Origin: Enterococcus viikkiensis
Lineage (GTDB): Bacteria; Bacillota; Bacilli; Lactobacillales; Enterococcaceae
Direction of reading: 5' to 3'
Assembly (NCBI RefSeq): GCF_005405345.1
Contig: NZ_BJDW01000012.1
Coordinates: 27,744 to 91,743 of the forward strand
DNA length: 64,000 nucleotides
Made by a program: the position numbers and the translations under genes. Below are positions 46,305 through 55,096 of this stretch, one piece after another. The notes below the pieces were generated by a model that saw only the letters and a program-made list of their open reading frames with translations, did no database searches and was not told the DNA's origin. The first letter of the stretch is position 1. The number at the start of each line of letters is the position of its first letter.

Positions 46305-48227
46305 CTATTCATAACTAGATAAGAGGGTCAAGATTTCTAAGGGTTGATCGGTTTCAAGCAGTTGATGCAGGCGCTCCGGCTGTTTTTCTAAGTAGCGAAT
46401 AACGGAAAAGAGTTTTTTGAATTCAGCGTTTTTCAAGTCTTCTTTTTTTATGGCTAATAAGAAGACACAACGAATTTGTTCGCCATGCCAAGTGACTGGT
46501 TGCTGCATCGTCGCAATCGAAATAGTGGAGGCCTTCACGTACATTGGGTTGCCGTGGGGCAGCGTGACAAAAGCCGCTACTCGCGTGCTTGAATGCTGAT
46601 CTCGTTCAAGCACAGAGGCTACAAACTCCGGACAAACATAGTCATTTTCTACCAAGTTAGTGCTCATAAAGCTTAAAATCTCCGTTGGATCCGTCAGTGA
46701 TAATTTAGGAAAAATCAAAAATGGATTTGTAAAGACCGACAAATCAAAGGATCTGATGCGCCTATTTGGAATATGCTCTAGCATATATTTGTTTACCTGA
46801 GCCAAATCTGTTTCTGTGATCATGGGTGAAATCTCAATTATGGGAAGCTGTTCATGTTGAACAGGCAAAGTCGTTAAAATAAAATCCACCGCCGGCAAGT
46901 CTTCAAAGCGCATTTCGGGACTGTACTCGATCAGATCCAGGATCGTCAGCTCTGGCAGTTCGCGATTCAGTCGCGCCTCTAAAAAGGTTGCCATGCCGCG
47001 GGAGTATTCGCTGACTAAAATCGCTTGGTAGTTCCGTGTTTTTTTGTGCTGATGCCGTTCGATTGCCGCTTGGAAGTGGATCGTTAAATAAGCGATTTCA
47101 TCCTGTGGGACATAAAAAGTCTCCGCTTCAAAATAGTCTTCTAAAATAAGTTGTAAGACTAAAAATAATTGCGTATAAGTACTGAAAACATTTTTCGTCA
47201 GCGGATTTGAAATCGCTAAGCCGTAGTTTAAACGGAAATAGGTGGAAGACAAGTGAGAAACAAGGTTTTGAGCCAATAGCTGATCATCTGCTAACGAATA
47301 ATCCAAAAATTGTTGGACTTGATCAATCAAGTGAGTGGCAAGCTCTTGGGATTCCTTTTCGAAACGGTCGGCAGCTTGTGACGCTGAAAAAAGGTTTGCG
47401 ATTCGCAATGCTAAATAATTGATCTCATCCGGTGAAAATTCGATTGGATAAACGGTGGCTAATTTGGCTAGAACTTGGCTGCTGATTGTTTGACCTTGAG
47501 TATGATTGACGGCACGATTTTCATCCTCGCTGAGTGTGACTTTTTGTCCTTGTTTCATCCGTTCTAACATGAAATAAATATGGACTTCGATGCTGGATAG
47601 CTCCGCTGGCGGTTCTAGTTGATTTTCTAAGATTACGTCTTGCAAGGTAGACTGAATTACTTTTACAGTGTCTTGAGCAAAAAATTCTGTCAAGGATGTA
47701 CTTTTAGGATCGGCTTTTTGCATATCACGTAAGATTTTAACCAACACTTGTCTTTTCTTTGTTTCATCGCCAGTGACGAAGGTCCCTAGTCGTGTTTTAG
47801 AAACCAATTGCAGGTGGTGCTGTCTAAAGAACGCTTCGAGGGTCGTTAGTTCCTTTTGGATCGTTCGACGGCTGACGAATAACTTTTCCGCTAATTCGTC
47901 GAGGCTGATTCCGTCCTTCGCGACTAATAAATGAAAAACCAGCATCCGCTGAAGCTGATCGGTGTCGGTATCTAAGGCGGACGAATCATTCAGCGATTGT
48001 TTTAGCTGTTCTTTTTCATGAGGCAATCCAGACAATAAAATACCGGTTCCTTTTTTTCGTTGAATCGTCAAGGGGAGTTGCATCGTTGTTAAAAAGGCTT
48101 CGATTTTATTTAGATCACTATGAATCGTTCGTTCGGAAACGTTGAAAGAATCTGCTAGTGCCTTTGTGGTTATGTAATTATTATTTTCGAGTAATTGATA
48201 AATAAGCGACTTTTGACGCGGATTCAT
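46305..48227 (-). CDS. PRD-containing PTS activator (MtlR/ManR type)
   Basis: 640 residues from ATG 48227 after AAAGGAG. Two HTH domains (about 5-60 and 85-150, LDELAEKLFVSRRTIQKELTTLE), two PRDs (about 190-400), EIIB-like (about 405-490) and EIIA-like domain with His in FVTLPHGNPMYV. Same strand as, and downstream of, the fructose-type PTS gene, from which it is separated by a terminator. Confidence 0.85.
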   Translation of the reverse strand: MNPRQKSLIYQLLENNNYITTKALADSFNVSERTIHSDLNKIEAFLTTMQLPLTIQRKKGTGILLSGLPHEKEQLKQSLNDSSALDTDTDQLQRMLVFHLLVAKDGISLDELAEKLFVSRRTIQKELTTLEAFFRQHHLQLVSKTRLGTFVTGDETKKRQVLVKILRDMQKADPKSTSLTEFFAQDTVKVIQSTLQDVILENQLEPPAELSSIEVHIYFMLERMKQGQKVTLSEDENRAVNHTQGQTISSQVLAKLATVYPIEFSPDEINYLALRIANLFSASQAADRFEKESQELATHLIDQVQQFLDYSLADDQLLAQNLVSHLSSTYFRLNYGLAISNPLTKNVFSTYTQLFLVLQLILEDYFEAETFYVPQDEIAYLTIHFQAAIERHQHKKTRNYQAILVSEYSRGMATFLEARLNRELPELTILDLIEYSPEMRFEDLPAVDFILTTLPVQHEQLPIIEISPMITETDLAQVNKYMLEHIPNRRIRSFDLSVFTNPFLIFPKLSLTDPTEILSFMSTNLVENDYVCPEFVASVLERDQHSSTRVAAFVTLPHGNPMYVKASTISIATMQQPVTWHGEQIRCVFLLAIKKEDLKNAEFKKLFSVIRYLEKQPERLHQLLETDQPLEILTLLSSYE

Positions 48228-48263
48228 AAAAGATGGCTCCTTTCTAATGAAATTTATTTGAAT

Positions 48264-48312
48264 AAAAAAACCGACTGTGAAAACATATCTATTATGTCTC
48301 ATCACAGTCGAT
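48264..48312 (-). terminator. terminator between the PTS gene and its regulator
   Basis: TCGACTGTGA and TCACAGTCGG pair on the reverse strand (48311-48302 with 48280-48271), followed by a T run. Readthrough would carry transcription into the regulator gene. Confidence 0.7.
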
Positions 48313-48325
48313 TTTTCATCTTATG

Positions 48326-50263
48326 TTACATTTCGCTTAGTAATTGATTAATAGCCTTTTTATCTGAGGCTTCCAGGAGTGCTTGGCGGAAGTCGTCGTC
48401 CATCAATTTGCGAGAAAGACGTTGCAGAATCTTCAAGTGCATGTCGCCGCGGCTGTTTTCTGGAACAGCGATCATGAAGATCAATTTGGCTGCTTCACCA
48501 TCTAATGAATGCCAGTCAATTCCTGCTTGGCTTCTAGCAAAGGCTAAGGTTGGTTTCACGACTGAGGCAGATTTACCATGAGGAATTGCGATCCCCATGC
48601 CGATGCCGGTTGTACTTTCACTTTCACGAGCGTAGATTGCTTGTTTAAATTCTTCCGCGTTTGTGATTGCTTTGTCTGTTACTAAACGTTGGATCAAGTC
48701 GTCGATCACACCCGCTTGGGTTGTTTTGGCTGTGTCTAAAGCAATTGTTTCATCCGAAATAATATCAGTAATTGAGTCGAAAGTTTCTGTTGTCGCTTGT
48801 GCTTCAACAACTTCTTCTTTTTCATCTGTAATCGTCAGTGAACCGTGAGGAGTTGCCACAACAGCAGTTGCTTCTAACGTTGGTTTTAAAACTTTCAACA
48901 TGAAGACCGTCACTGCGATCCCGGCAGCTACAGCAACAAAGAACATCGCCACGTGATCAACCGCACCTAAGACAGCTACGATCGGTCCGCCATGAGCAAC
49001 ATGGTCCGTTACGCCAGAAAGCATCGCCACCACACTACCAGTCATCGCACCAGCGACGATACTTGGAATGACCCGCAATGGATCCGTTGAAGCAAAAGGA
49101 ATTGCCCCTTCTGTGATACCGAATAAGCCCATTGCTAATGATGCTTTTCCTGCTTCACGTTCTGCTTTAGTAAATTTCGTTTTTAAAATCAATGAAGCCA
49201 AACCAAGTGCCAATGGCGGTACGCAGATAGCGACTGCAATGGGTCCCATGATTGAATAGTTGCCTTCTGCGATCAAGCCCGAGCCGAATAGGAAAGCCAC
49301 TTTGTTGAAAGGTCCACCCATATCGAAGGCAATCATCGCGCCTAAAATCATCGCTAAAACAATTTCACTGCTGCCTTGCATTCCAGCTAAGAAGTGAGTC
49401 AATGAGCTAAATAATAACGCAACAGGTTCGCCGACAACATAAATAAAGATAAAGCCGACAGCCAATGAAGCCAAGATCGGAATCACAATGATCGGCATGA
49501 TCGATTGCAAGGCTTTTGGTACAGGCAGTTTTTTAATTCCAACCGCAATCAAGCCGGCTAAGAAACCAGTAATGATCCCGCCTAAGAAACCAGCATTGGC
49601 ATCACTGCCGTACAATGCGCCGTTAGCGGCCAACATTCCGCCAACAAAACCAGGAACCAACCCTGGACGATCAGCGATACTTTGTGCAATAAAAGCTGAA
49701 AGAACGGGGACCATCAAGCCCATCGCGATCCCGCCGATGCTGTTCATGGTTGCCCAAATCGTTCCTTCAGGAATCTGAATCCCAGAAGGTGTGGCTGTTC
49801 CGCCAAGCGTCAATGAAATAGCAATCAATAATCCACCAGTTACGACGAAAGGAACCATGTAAGAGACCCCGTTCATCAAACTCTTGTAGATCTTTTTCCC
49901 GAAGCTTTCGGCTCCGCCGTCTGAAGTGTCTGTAACACTCGTACCTTCTGCAATTGGTGCTTTGCCACTTAAAATGTCTTCGACTAATTTAGTCGATTGA
50001 TGAATACCTTCTTGGACCCCCACAGTTACTAATGGTTTTCCGCCGAAACGAGATTTATCGACTTTGGTGTCAGCTGCGATAATGACACCTTCTGCTTCTT
50101 GAATATCTTTAGCAGTCAATTCATTTTCCACACCAATGGATCCGTGGGTTTCCACTTTGACTTCTACTCCAAGTTCTTTTCCAGCTTTTTCTAAGTTTTC
50201 CGCTGCCATGTATGTGTGAGCGATTCCAACTGGACAAGAGGTGATGGCTACAATTTTTTTCAT
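48326..50263 (-). CDS. fructose-type PTS permease, IIBCA fusion
   Basis: 645 residues in the order IIB (1-about 100, Cys10 in AITSCPVGIAHTYMAAENL), IIC (about 125-465, membrane, with GAMIAFDMGGPFNKVAF and GITEGAIPFASTDPLRV), IIA (about 500-645, active His in GIAIPHGKSASV). This is the fructose/mannitol/mannosylglycerate family. The B-C-A order and the PRD regulator make the exact sugar uncertain. No 1-phosphofructokinase gene is adjacent. Confidence 0.9.
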   Translation of the reverse strand: MKKIVAITSCPVGIAHTYMAAENLEKAGKELGVEVKVETHGSIGVENELTAKDIQEAEGVIIAADTKVDKSRFGGKPLVTVGVQEGIHQSTKLVEDILSGKAPIAEGTSVTDTSDGGAESFGKKIYKSLMNGVSYMVPFVVTGGLLIAISLTLGGTATPSGIQIPEGTIWATMNSIGGIAMGLMVPVLSAFIAQSIADRPGLVPGFVGGMLAANGALYGSDANAGFLGGIITGFLAGLIAVGIKKLPVPKALQSIMPIIVIPILASLAVGFIFIYVVGEPVALLFSSLTHFLAGMQGSSEIVLAMILGAMIAFDMGGPFNKVAFLFGSGLIAEGNYSIMGPIAVAICVPPLALGLASLILKTKFTKAEREAGKASLAMGLFGITEGAIPFASTDPLRVIPSIVAGAMTGSVVAMLSGVTDHVAHGGPIVAVLGAVDHVAMFFVAVAAGIAVTVFMLKVLKPTLEATAVVATPHGSLTITDEKEEVVEAQATTETFDSITDIISDETIALDTAKTTQAGVIDDLIQRLVTDKAITNAEEFKQAIYARESESTTGIGMGIAIPHGKSASVVKPTLAFARSQAGIDWHSLDGEAAKLIFMIAVPENSRGDMHLKILQRLSRKLMDDDFRQALLEASDKKAINQLLSEM

Positions 50264-50293
50264 TTACTTTCCGCCTTTCTTTCTACGTTTTGT

Positions 50294-50320
50294 AGTATAG
50301 CGAAACGCTATCATGACATT
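50294..50320 (-). promoter_or_regulatory. PTS promoter with palindrome in the spacer
   Basis: Reverse strand TTAATG, 17 bases, TATACT (50299-50294). The spacer holds ATAGCG-AAA-CGCTAT (50297-50311), likely bound by the PRD regulator or CcpA (two mismatches to the cre consensus). Confidence 0.5.
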
Positions 50321-50502
50321 AAGTACAAAATAATTCAGAAATAACGGAAATTTGTGAAATAAATTGCAACCGCTTGATTTAAAAATGAACTGAATGCAAG
50401 TCAATTGTTCGTAATCAAAGGAATTCGATCAGCTGAGGGTTCTTTTTTTTATTTATTACCTATTTGGCGTAGAATAGGTCTGTGAAATGGAGATGTTAGG
50501 AT

Positions 50503-50868
50503 ATGAAACGGGAAGAAACGATCAACCGCAATCAACAAAAGCGAGCGCAAGAGCTGGTCCACGAGTTGTATAATCGGTTGGTTCAACGGTCAAATCCGCA
50601 ACCGCAATTAATCGAGATTAATGAAGTATTGCTGCAAGTGTACCAAACGCTAGAAACGGAAAAAAATCCGGAGCCATTGATTAATCGCTTAGTAAACTAT
50701 ATTTACCGGGTCGGATTTGATCATAAGATTCGTTTTGATAAAGAGGAAGAAACGCTGATTATTGAACTAGGCACGATTGCTAATCGTGCAGGCTTGAATG
50801 GCGTGTATCGTTCGGATGCTAGCGACAAATCTCAGTTTTATCCATTGTTTAGCAAAAAAATTAAATGA
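50503..50868 (+). CDS. orphan bacteriocin immunity protein (EntA immunity type)
   Basis: 121 residues, predicted as an all-helical bundle without membrane helix. AQELVHELYNRLVQR, EVLLQVYQTLETEKNPEPLINRLVNYIY and the C-terminal helix fit the enterocin A / pediocin immunity family. No bacteriocin precursor or exporter lies next to it, so it is probably a stand-alone protection gene. Family call by pattern only. Confidence 0.6.
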   Translation: MKREETINRNQQKRAQELVHELYNRLVQRSNPQPQLIEINEVLLQVYQTLETEKNPEPLINRLVNYIYRVGFDHKIRFDKEEETLIIELGTIANRAGLNGVYRSDASDKSQFYPLFSKKIK

Positions 50869-50875
50869 ATGATAT

Positions 50876-50900
50876 AAAAAAGCGGCCGAGGCCGCTTTTT
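50876..50900. terminator. terminator after the immunity gene
   Basis: AAAAGCGGC and GCCGCTTTT around CGAG, followed by a long T run; also serves the convergent reductase gene. Confidence 0.8.
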
Positions 50901-50904
50901 TTTT

Positions 50905-51747
50905 CTATTTTCTACTCAATGAATTTTTTAACATTTCTTCATCGTTCGGATCACCAGAACCACGTTGGTTCTTATCGATCGAAGCAATCAATGACATTTC
51001 TTCATCGGTTAAAGTGAAATCAAAGACATCGATGTTTTGCGCGATTCGTTCCGCATGAACAGATTTTGGAATCACGATGATGTTTCGTTGCAAATGCCAG
51101 TGTAAGATGACTTGCGCTACACTTTTATTGTGGGCTTCAGCGATTTTTACTAAGACAGGATCTTGTAAAACATTGCTTTTTCCTTGTCCCAGTGGTCCCC
51201 AAGCTTCATGGACAATGTCCAAACTCTTCAAATAGTCATTCATTTCTTTTTGTTGGAAATAAGGATGCGTCTCCAGTTGATCTACGGCAGGTTTTACTTT
51301 GGCCGTTGTCAATAATTTTTCCATGTGGGGTTTTTCAAAGTTTGAGACCCCGATGGACTTGATCAAGCCATCGTTATATAAACTTTCCATTGCTCGCCAT
51401 TTTTCATTGTAGCCTTCACTTGGCCAGTGGATTAAATAGAGATCTAAATAATCTGTTTGTAATTTTTTCAATGACTCGTGGAAAGCCGCAATCGTTTCGT
51501 CATACGTTGTATTGTTATTCCACACTTTTGAGGTGATGAATAGGTCTTCGCGTTTTACGTCGCTTTCAGCCAATGCTTCACCAAGCCATGCTTCGTTATG
51601 GTAGATCGCCGCGGTATCGAAATGACGGTAGCCATTTTCTAAAGCGGCGTCGACAGCTTGTTTTAAGTCGTTAGAATCTTCAACTTTAAACACGCCTAAT
51701 CCTAATTGAGGAATCGTTTGTCCGTTGTTCAACTTCAACTGTTCCAT
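50905..51747 (-). CDS. aldo/keto reductase
   Basis: 280 residues. GYRHFDTAAIYHNEAWLGEAL holds the catalytic Asp and Tyr, ITSKVWN the Lys, YLIHWP the His; NADPH site IVIPKSVHAERI. Reduces aldehydes or ketones such as 2,5-diketogluconate or methylglyoxal in related enzymes; substrate not fixed. Confidence 0.9.
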   Translation of the reverse strand: MEQLKLNNGQTIPQLGLGVFKVEDSNDLKQAVDAALENGYRHFDTAAIYHNEAWLGEALAESDVKREDLFITSKVWNNNTTYDETIAAFHESLKKLQTDYLDLYLIHWPSEGYNEKWRAMESLYNDGLIKSIGVSNFEKPHMEKLLTTAKVKPAVDQLETHPYFQQKEMNDYLKSLDIVHEAWGPLGQGKSNVLQDPVLVKIAEAHNKSVAQVILHWHLQRNIIVIPKSVHAERIAQNIDVFDFTLTDEEMSLIASIDKNQRGSGDPNDEEMLKNSLSRK

Positions 51748-51828
51748 AAATAAAAACCTCCTAATAGTAGTTACACTGAAAGTATAACCTTATGTGGGTC
51801 GAATCGAAAAAAATTTGTTTTGGAAAAA

Positions 51829-51855
51829 AAGCTAGCCTGAAAAACAGGCTAGCTT
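51829..51855 (-). terminator. terminator of the LLM flavin enzyme gene
   Basis: AAGCTAGCCTG and CAGGCTAGCTT around five bases, T run on the reverse strand. Confidence 0.85.
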
Positions 51856-51865
51856 AAATGCGTGA

Positions 51866-52891
51866 TTATCTCCAACCTAAGTCAGGAGCAATATCTTTCA
51901 CAATTGTTTCAAGTAAATGCATATTGTATTCGACACCTAAAGTATTCGGGATCGTCACAAGCACGGTATCTGCTTCTTTGATTGCTTCATCCTCCGCTAA
52001 ATCTTTGACGATTTTATCAGGTTCGCCGGCAAAGGTTTTCCCGAAGATCGTTGGATTTTGGTGATAAGCAAGGAAGCCGACTTGATCGTAATTTGCGTCT
52101 TCGTCTTGGTGACCGAATAATTGACGATCAATATCTGTCGTGATTGGTTGGATCGAACGAGTGACTAATGTCCGCGGTTCAAAATCATGACCAGCTTCTT
52201 TCCAAGCCTCTTTGTAAGCCCGCAATTGTTTGGCTTGTTGTACATGGAAAGGTTCATTGGTTTCATAGTTTACCAACGTTGAAGATTGTAAATTCATTCC
52301 GTGTTGGGCAGCCCAGATCGCTGTTTGCGTCGAGCCAGCACCCCACCAAATCCGTTGACGCAAACCTTCTGAATAAGGTTCAAGCCGTAATTTTCCAGGT
52401 GCTTGCGGGAACATTGGTTGTGGATTTTGTTCAGCAAAACGTTCGCCTTCAAGTAATTTCAAAAATTCAAGCGTCCGTTCACGGGTAATATCTTTGATCT
52501 CATCTTCGCTATAGTCATAGCCAAAATATTTCCAACCATCAAGGACTTGTTCAGGTGAACCACGGCCCACGCCTAATTCCACTCGTCCTTGTGTGATAAT
52601 ATCCGTTAATCCAGCATTTTCAGCCATCATATAAGGATTTTCATACCGCATATCGATCAAACCAGTACCAATTTCAATCTTACTAGTTTTGGCACCGATT
52701 GCTGATAGTAATGGGAAAGGAGAACCAATTTGATCGGCAAAATGATGCACACGGTAATAGGCGCCGTCGATGCCGATTTTTTCCGCTTCAACCGCTAAGT
52801 CGATAGATTGCAAATACGCATCTTGAGCAGTCTTAACGAGTGAACCCTGATCCATCCAATGGCCAAAACTTAAAAAGCCAATTTTTTTCAT
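51866..52891 (-). CDS. LLM class flavin-dependent oxidoreductase
   Basis: 341 residues of the luciferase-like TIM-barrel family: DGAYYRVHHFADQIGSPFPLL, IEIGTGLIDMRYENP and GRVELGVGRGSPEQVLDGW. Such proteins are FMN/F420-type monooxygenases or reductases; substrate unknown. Monocistronic. Confidence 0.85.
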   Translation of the reverse strand: MKKIGFLSFGHWMDQGSLVKTAQDAYLQSIDLAVEAEKIGIDGAYYRVHHFADQIGSPFPLLSAIGAKTSKIEIGTGLIDMRYENPYMMAENAGLTDIITQGRVELGVGRGSPEQVLDGWKYFGYDYSEDEIKDITRERTLEFLKLLEGERFAEQNPQPMFPQAPGKLRLEPYSEGLRQRIWWGAGSTQTAIWAAQHGMNLQSSTLVNYETNEPFHVQQAKQLRAYKEAWKEAGHDFEPRTLVTRSIQPITTDIDRQLFGHQDEDANYDQVGFLAYHQNPTIFGKTFAGEPDKIVKDLAEDEAIKEADTVLVTIPNTLGVEYNMHLLETIVKDIAPDLGWR

Positions 52892-53054
52892 GATGAAGAA
52901 CCTCCTTAAATCTCTTAATATACTTACTATTAATAAGTTAAATAGATTTTACTACGTTCTTTTTTTAAAAGCGAATAATTGTTCTCGGGATAAGATTAAA
53001 TAGGAAAATCTATTTTACGTCAGTCGAAGAAATTTAGTAAATAATCAGATTAAC

Positions 53055-54065
53055 TCATTTCAGGAGTGAGTTATAGTATTTTTGTATCTTTTGTATTCTA
53101 AATTGCTCAAAGCTATTAAATTTGTTCATATGATTAATTGAAAATAGTGTTCCATCAATATTTAGAGATTGGGGGTTTTTTATAAGAAAATCTTCAGTTT
53201 CTGTGTAAAGACATTCCGCTAGATATAGAAATGAGAGTTTTTGGTCTGTGGAATCAGGACATATAGCTATGCTAGTCTTATTCTTTCTTACAGCAGATGG
53301 ATAGTTCCAACCATCAAAATTATGTATCTTATAAGGGAAGAAAAAATTTCCAATGCAATTAGTGATTCTATAAATCTCATTTCTATCATTTGGAACATCT
53401 CTAGAAAATTCATTCACGAGGAATGTACTTACTTTTTTTTCAATTTCGGGATATTGTCCACTATTAATATAACTTGGAGATATTTTAACAAGTTTAATCT
53501 CTTCTAGGGTTAAATATGCAAGTAAATAGAACTCTTCATTCTTAGGTATTTTAGATTCCAACATACTAGTCAAAGGGGAGTCTGATATATAGAATATAGG
53601 GTCGTGAGGCTTATTTAATCGATTATAATATTCTGATCCAATAGGATTGTACCAAAATTGTGATTCACAGTTAAAATTAGTTCTGTTGTCTCTAACTCTA
53701 TATAAAATTTCACCCGGCGGTATGATAATTGGATTTATCGACATGGGTGATATACTCACAAAATCTTTTTCGTAGGCTAAAGCAGACGATAAAATGGACT
53801 GTATTTCAGTATCACTTACTTTGGAGTAATCCAACTTATTTAGTTTTTCAGAGGCATTATCAATGGAATGTGGATCAATGCTTTTTAGATACTCATCCTG
53901 AGATGGAGGAATCATTCCCATTTCAAAAGTTAATTCTACTTTGCCCTTATCAGGTAAATATTCTATCTTTTTGAATCCGACTTTAGCTTCAGACTTTTGT
54001 TTCAGAGGTTTCGATTTTTTTGACTGAGTAAGTATCTTTCTTTTTTCCTTTTTTGATAAGCTCAT
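53055..54065 (-). CDS. RES-domain protein, AT-rich gene
   Basis: 336 residues from ATG 54065 after AAGGAG. A basic N-terminus (1-25) and a helical region (about 40-110) precede a RES-like domain: GEILYRVRDNRTNF, then FWYNPIG, NRLNKPHDPIFYISDSPLTSMLES, matching the family order Arg, Asn-rich strand, Tyr and Glu. RES domains of Xre-RES toxins degrade NAD. No Xre antitoxin gene is adjacent, and the N-terminal part is longer than in the toxins. The gene and its flanks are visibly more AT-rich than the neighbours, suggesting transfer. Function open. Confidence 0.55.
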   Translation of the reverse strand: MSLSKKEKRKILTQSKKSKPLKQKSEAKVGFKKIEYLPDKGKVELTFEMGMIPPSQDEYLKSIDPHSIDNASEKLNKLDYSKVSDTEIQSILSSALAYEKDFVSISPMSINPIIIPPGEILYRVRDNRTNFNCESQFWYNPIGSEYYNRLNKPHDPIFYISDSPLTSMLESKIPKNEEFYLLAYLTLEEIKLVKISPSYINSGQYPEIEKKVSTFLVNEFSRDVPNDRNEIYRITNCIGNFFFPYKIHNFDGWNYPSAVRKNKTSIAICPDSTDQKLSFLYLAECLYTETEDFLIKNPQSLNIDGTLFSINHMNKFNSFEQFRIQKIQKYYNSLLK

Positions 54066-54323
54066 TTTTTCTCCTTCTAGGTATTGATTCAATAGTTACA
54101 CTCTTATTACTATTATATATTCTGATGAGTAGAGTGTACGAAATTTTTGAATAAAAGAATTACCGATATGGGTACTAGAAATTGAGATTGCTAAAAAAAT
54201 CAAATTTTGATAATTCCACCTTTATTTAAATGAATATATCTTTAGGGATATTTAGTCATAGTAAAAGATACGAAAGATAAGTTAAAACATTTAGAATTTT
54301 ATCTAAGTGTTTTAACTCAAATA
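54066..54323. other. AT-rich gap beside the RES gene
   Basis: No gene seen. Contains a dyad near 54275-54318 (TAAAACATTTAGA / CTAAGTGTTTTA), which may act as terminator for the gene at 54324. Confidence 0.4.
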
Positions 54324-54656
54324 CTAATTATTATTAACAATTTTTTGAATTGTTTCTGCTAGATGACGGATTACATTCGGTGCACTTTTACGAAAATCTG
54401 CGCTAAACGAACCGGACAAGCTGTCGACCGTACCGACTTCTTTGTTCATGATATCAAAAAAGGCTAACGTTTGATCTTCCGGTTGCCATTTCACCTTCCA
54501 ATAGGGGCCTTCTAAATCTCCGTCAAGAATTTGCTGAGCATTATCAAGCACGGCTTGGCGAATCACTTCTTCTTCTGTGATCGTTTCACCTTTTTCAAGG
54601 AAATAATTTAATTTTTGATCGACTTCAAACATATTTTCAGGAACTAGTGAGTACAT
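54324..54656 (-). CDS. unrecognised 110-residue protein
   Basis: From ATG 54656 after AAGGAAG. Soluble, acidic, no signal or membrane segment: MYSLVPENMFEVDQKLNYFL at the start, a middle with GPYWKVKWQPEDQTLAFFDI and an amphipathic C-terminal helix. Family not recognised. Divergent from the cysteine synthase leader. Confidence 0.65.
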   Translation of the reverse strand: MYSLVPENMFEVDQKLNYFLEKGETITEEEVIRQAVLDNAQQILDGDLEGPYWKVKWQPEDQTLAFFDIMNKEVGTVDSLSGSFSADFRKSAPNVIRHLAETIQKIVNNN

Positions 54657-54804
54657 GTTGATTCTTCCTTTCTCGCAATTTCTACGAGTTTCTCTTTCCT
54701 TAGTTATACTTAAAGTTAAACAAATCTGCAAAGAAAAAACCTTTTGAGCGCTCGATTATCGAGTCATGTAGCCAGATAAATTAACCAATCGCTGAGTGTT
54801 TTCG

Positions 54805-54832
54805 TTGACTCTGACTGAGAATCTATGATAGT
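54805..54832 (+). promoter_or_regulatory. candidate promoter of the cysteine synthase leader
   Basis: TTGACT (54805-54810), 16 bases, GATAGT (54827-54832). Start of transcription would be about 40 bases before the leader peptide. Confidence 0.5.
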
Positions 54833-54878
54833 TTTTTTAAAACATTGAAATTGTTCGATATTTTTTGGAGGGTTAGAC

Positions 54879-54965
54879 ATGACATTCAGCAAATTCGTTA
54901 CATTTGAAGCGTGCTGTTGTTGTATGGTGCTAAAAAGCAGCATACCATTTTGTCATGCCTGTTAA
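54879..54965 (+). CDS. cysteine-rich leader peptide of the cysteine synthase gene
   Basis: 28 codons from ATG 54879, six bases after GGAGGG. It starts MTFSKFVTFEACCCCMV: four consecutive Cys codons (TGC TGT TGT TGT, 54912-54923), then two more Cys near the end (FCHAC), stop TAA 54963-54965. Six Cys in 28 residues directly before a cysteine synthase gene, with hairpins and a terminator between, is the signature of a ribosome-mediated attenuator that senses charged tRNA-Cys. No sequence of this peptide is known to me. Confidence 0.8.
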   Translation: MTFSKFVTFEACCCCMVLKSSIPFCHAC

Positions 54966-55060
54966 CCGCCCAAACTTTGCTTATTGTTGATTGCCATAGC
55001 CTTCATGGGGGTTGTGGGTTCAAACTAAGGGAAAGGTGCTGATTAATAGTCAGCACCTTT
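54922..55060 (+). promoter_or_regulatory. attenuator: pause hairpin, antiterminator and terminator
   Basis: 1:2 hairpin: GTATGGTGCT (54922-54931) with AGCAGCATAC (54936-54945), one mismatch, starting at the last Cys codon. 3:4 terminator: AAAGGTGCTGA (55032-55042) with TCAGCACCTTT (55050-55060) and a T run. 2:3 antiterminator: CAGCA (54938-54942) and CC (54945-54946) with GGTGCTG (55035-55041), a TA bulge. A ribosome stalled on the Cys codons covers segment 1, frees segment 2 and favours 2:3 over 3:4, so low cysteine would switch the gene on. Confidence 0.75.
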
Positions 55061-55096
55061 TTTGTTTTCTCAAAATTGACTAAAGGAGTTCAGACA

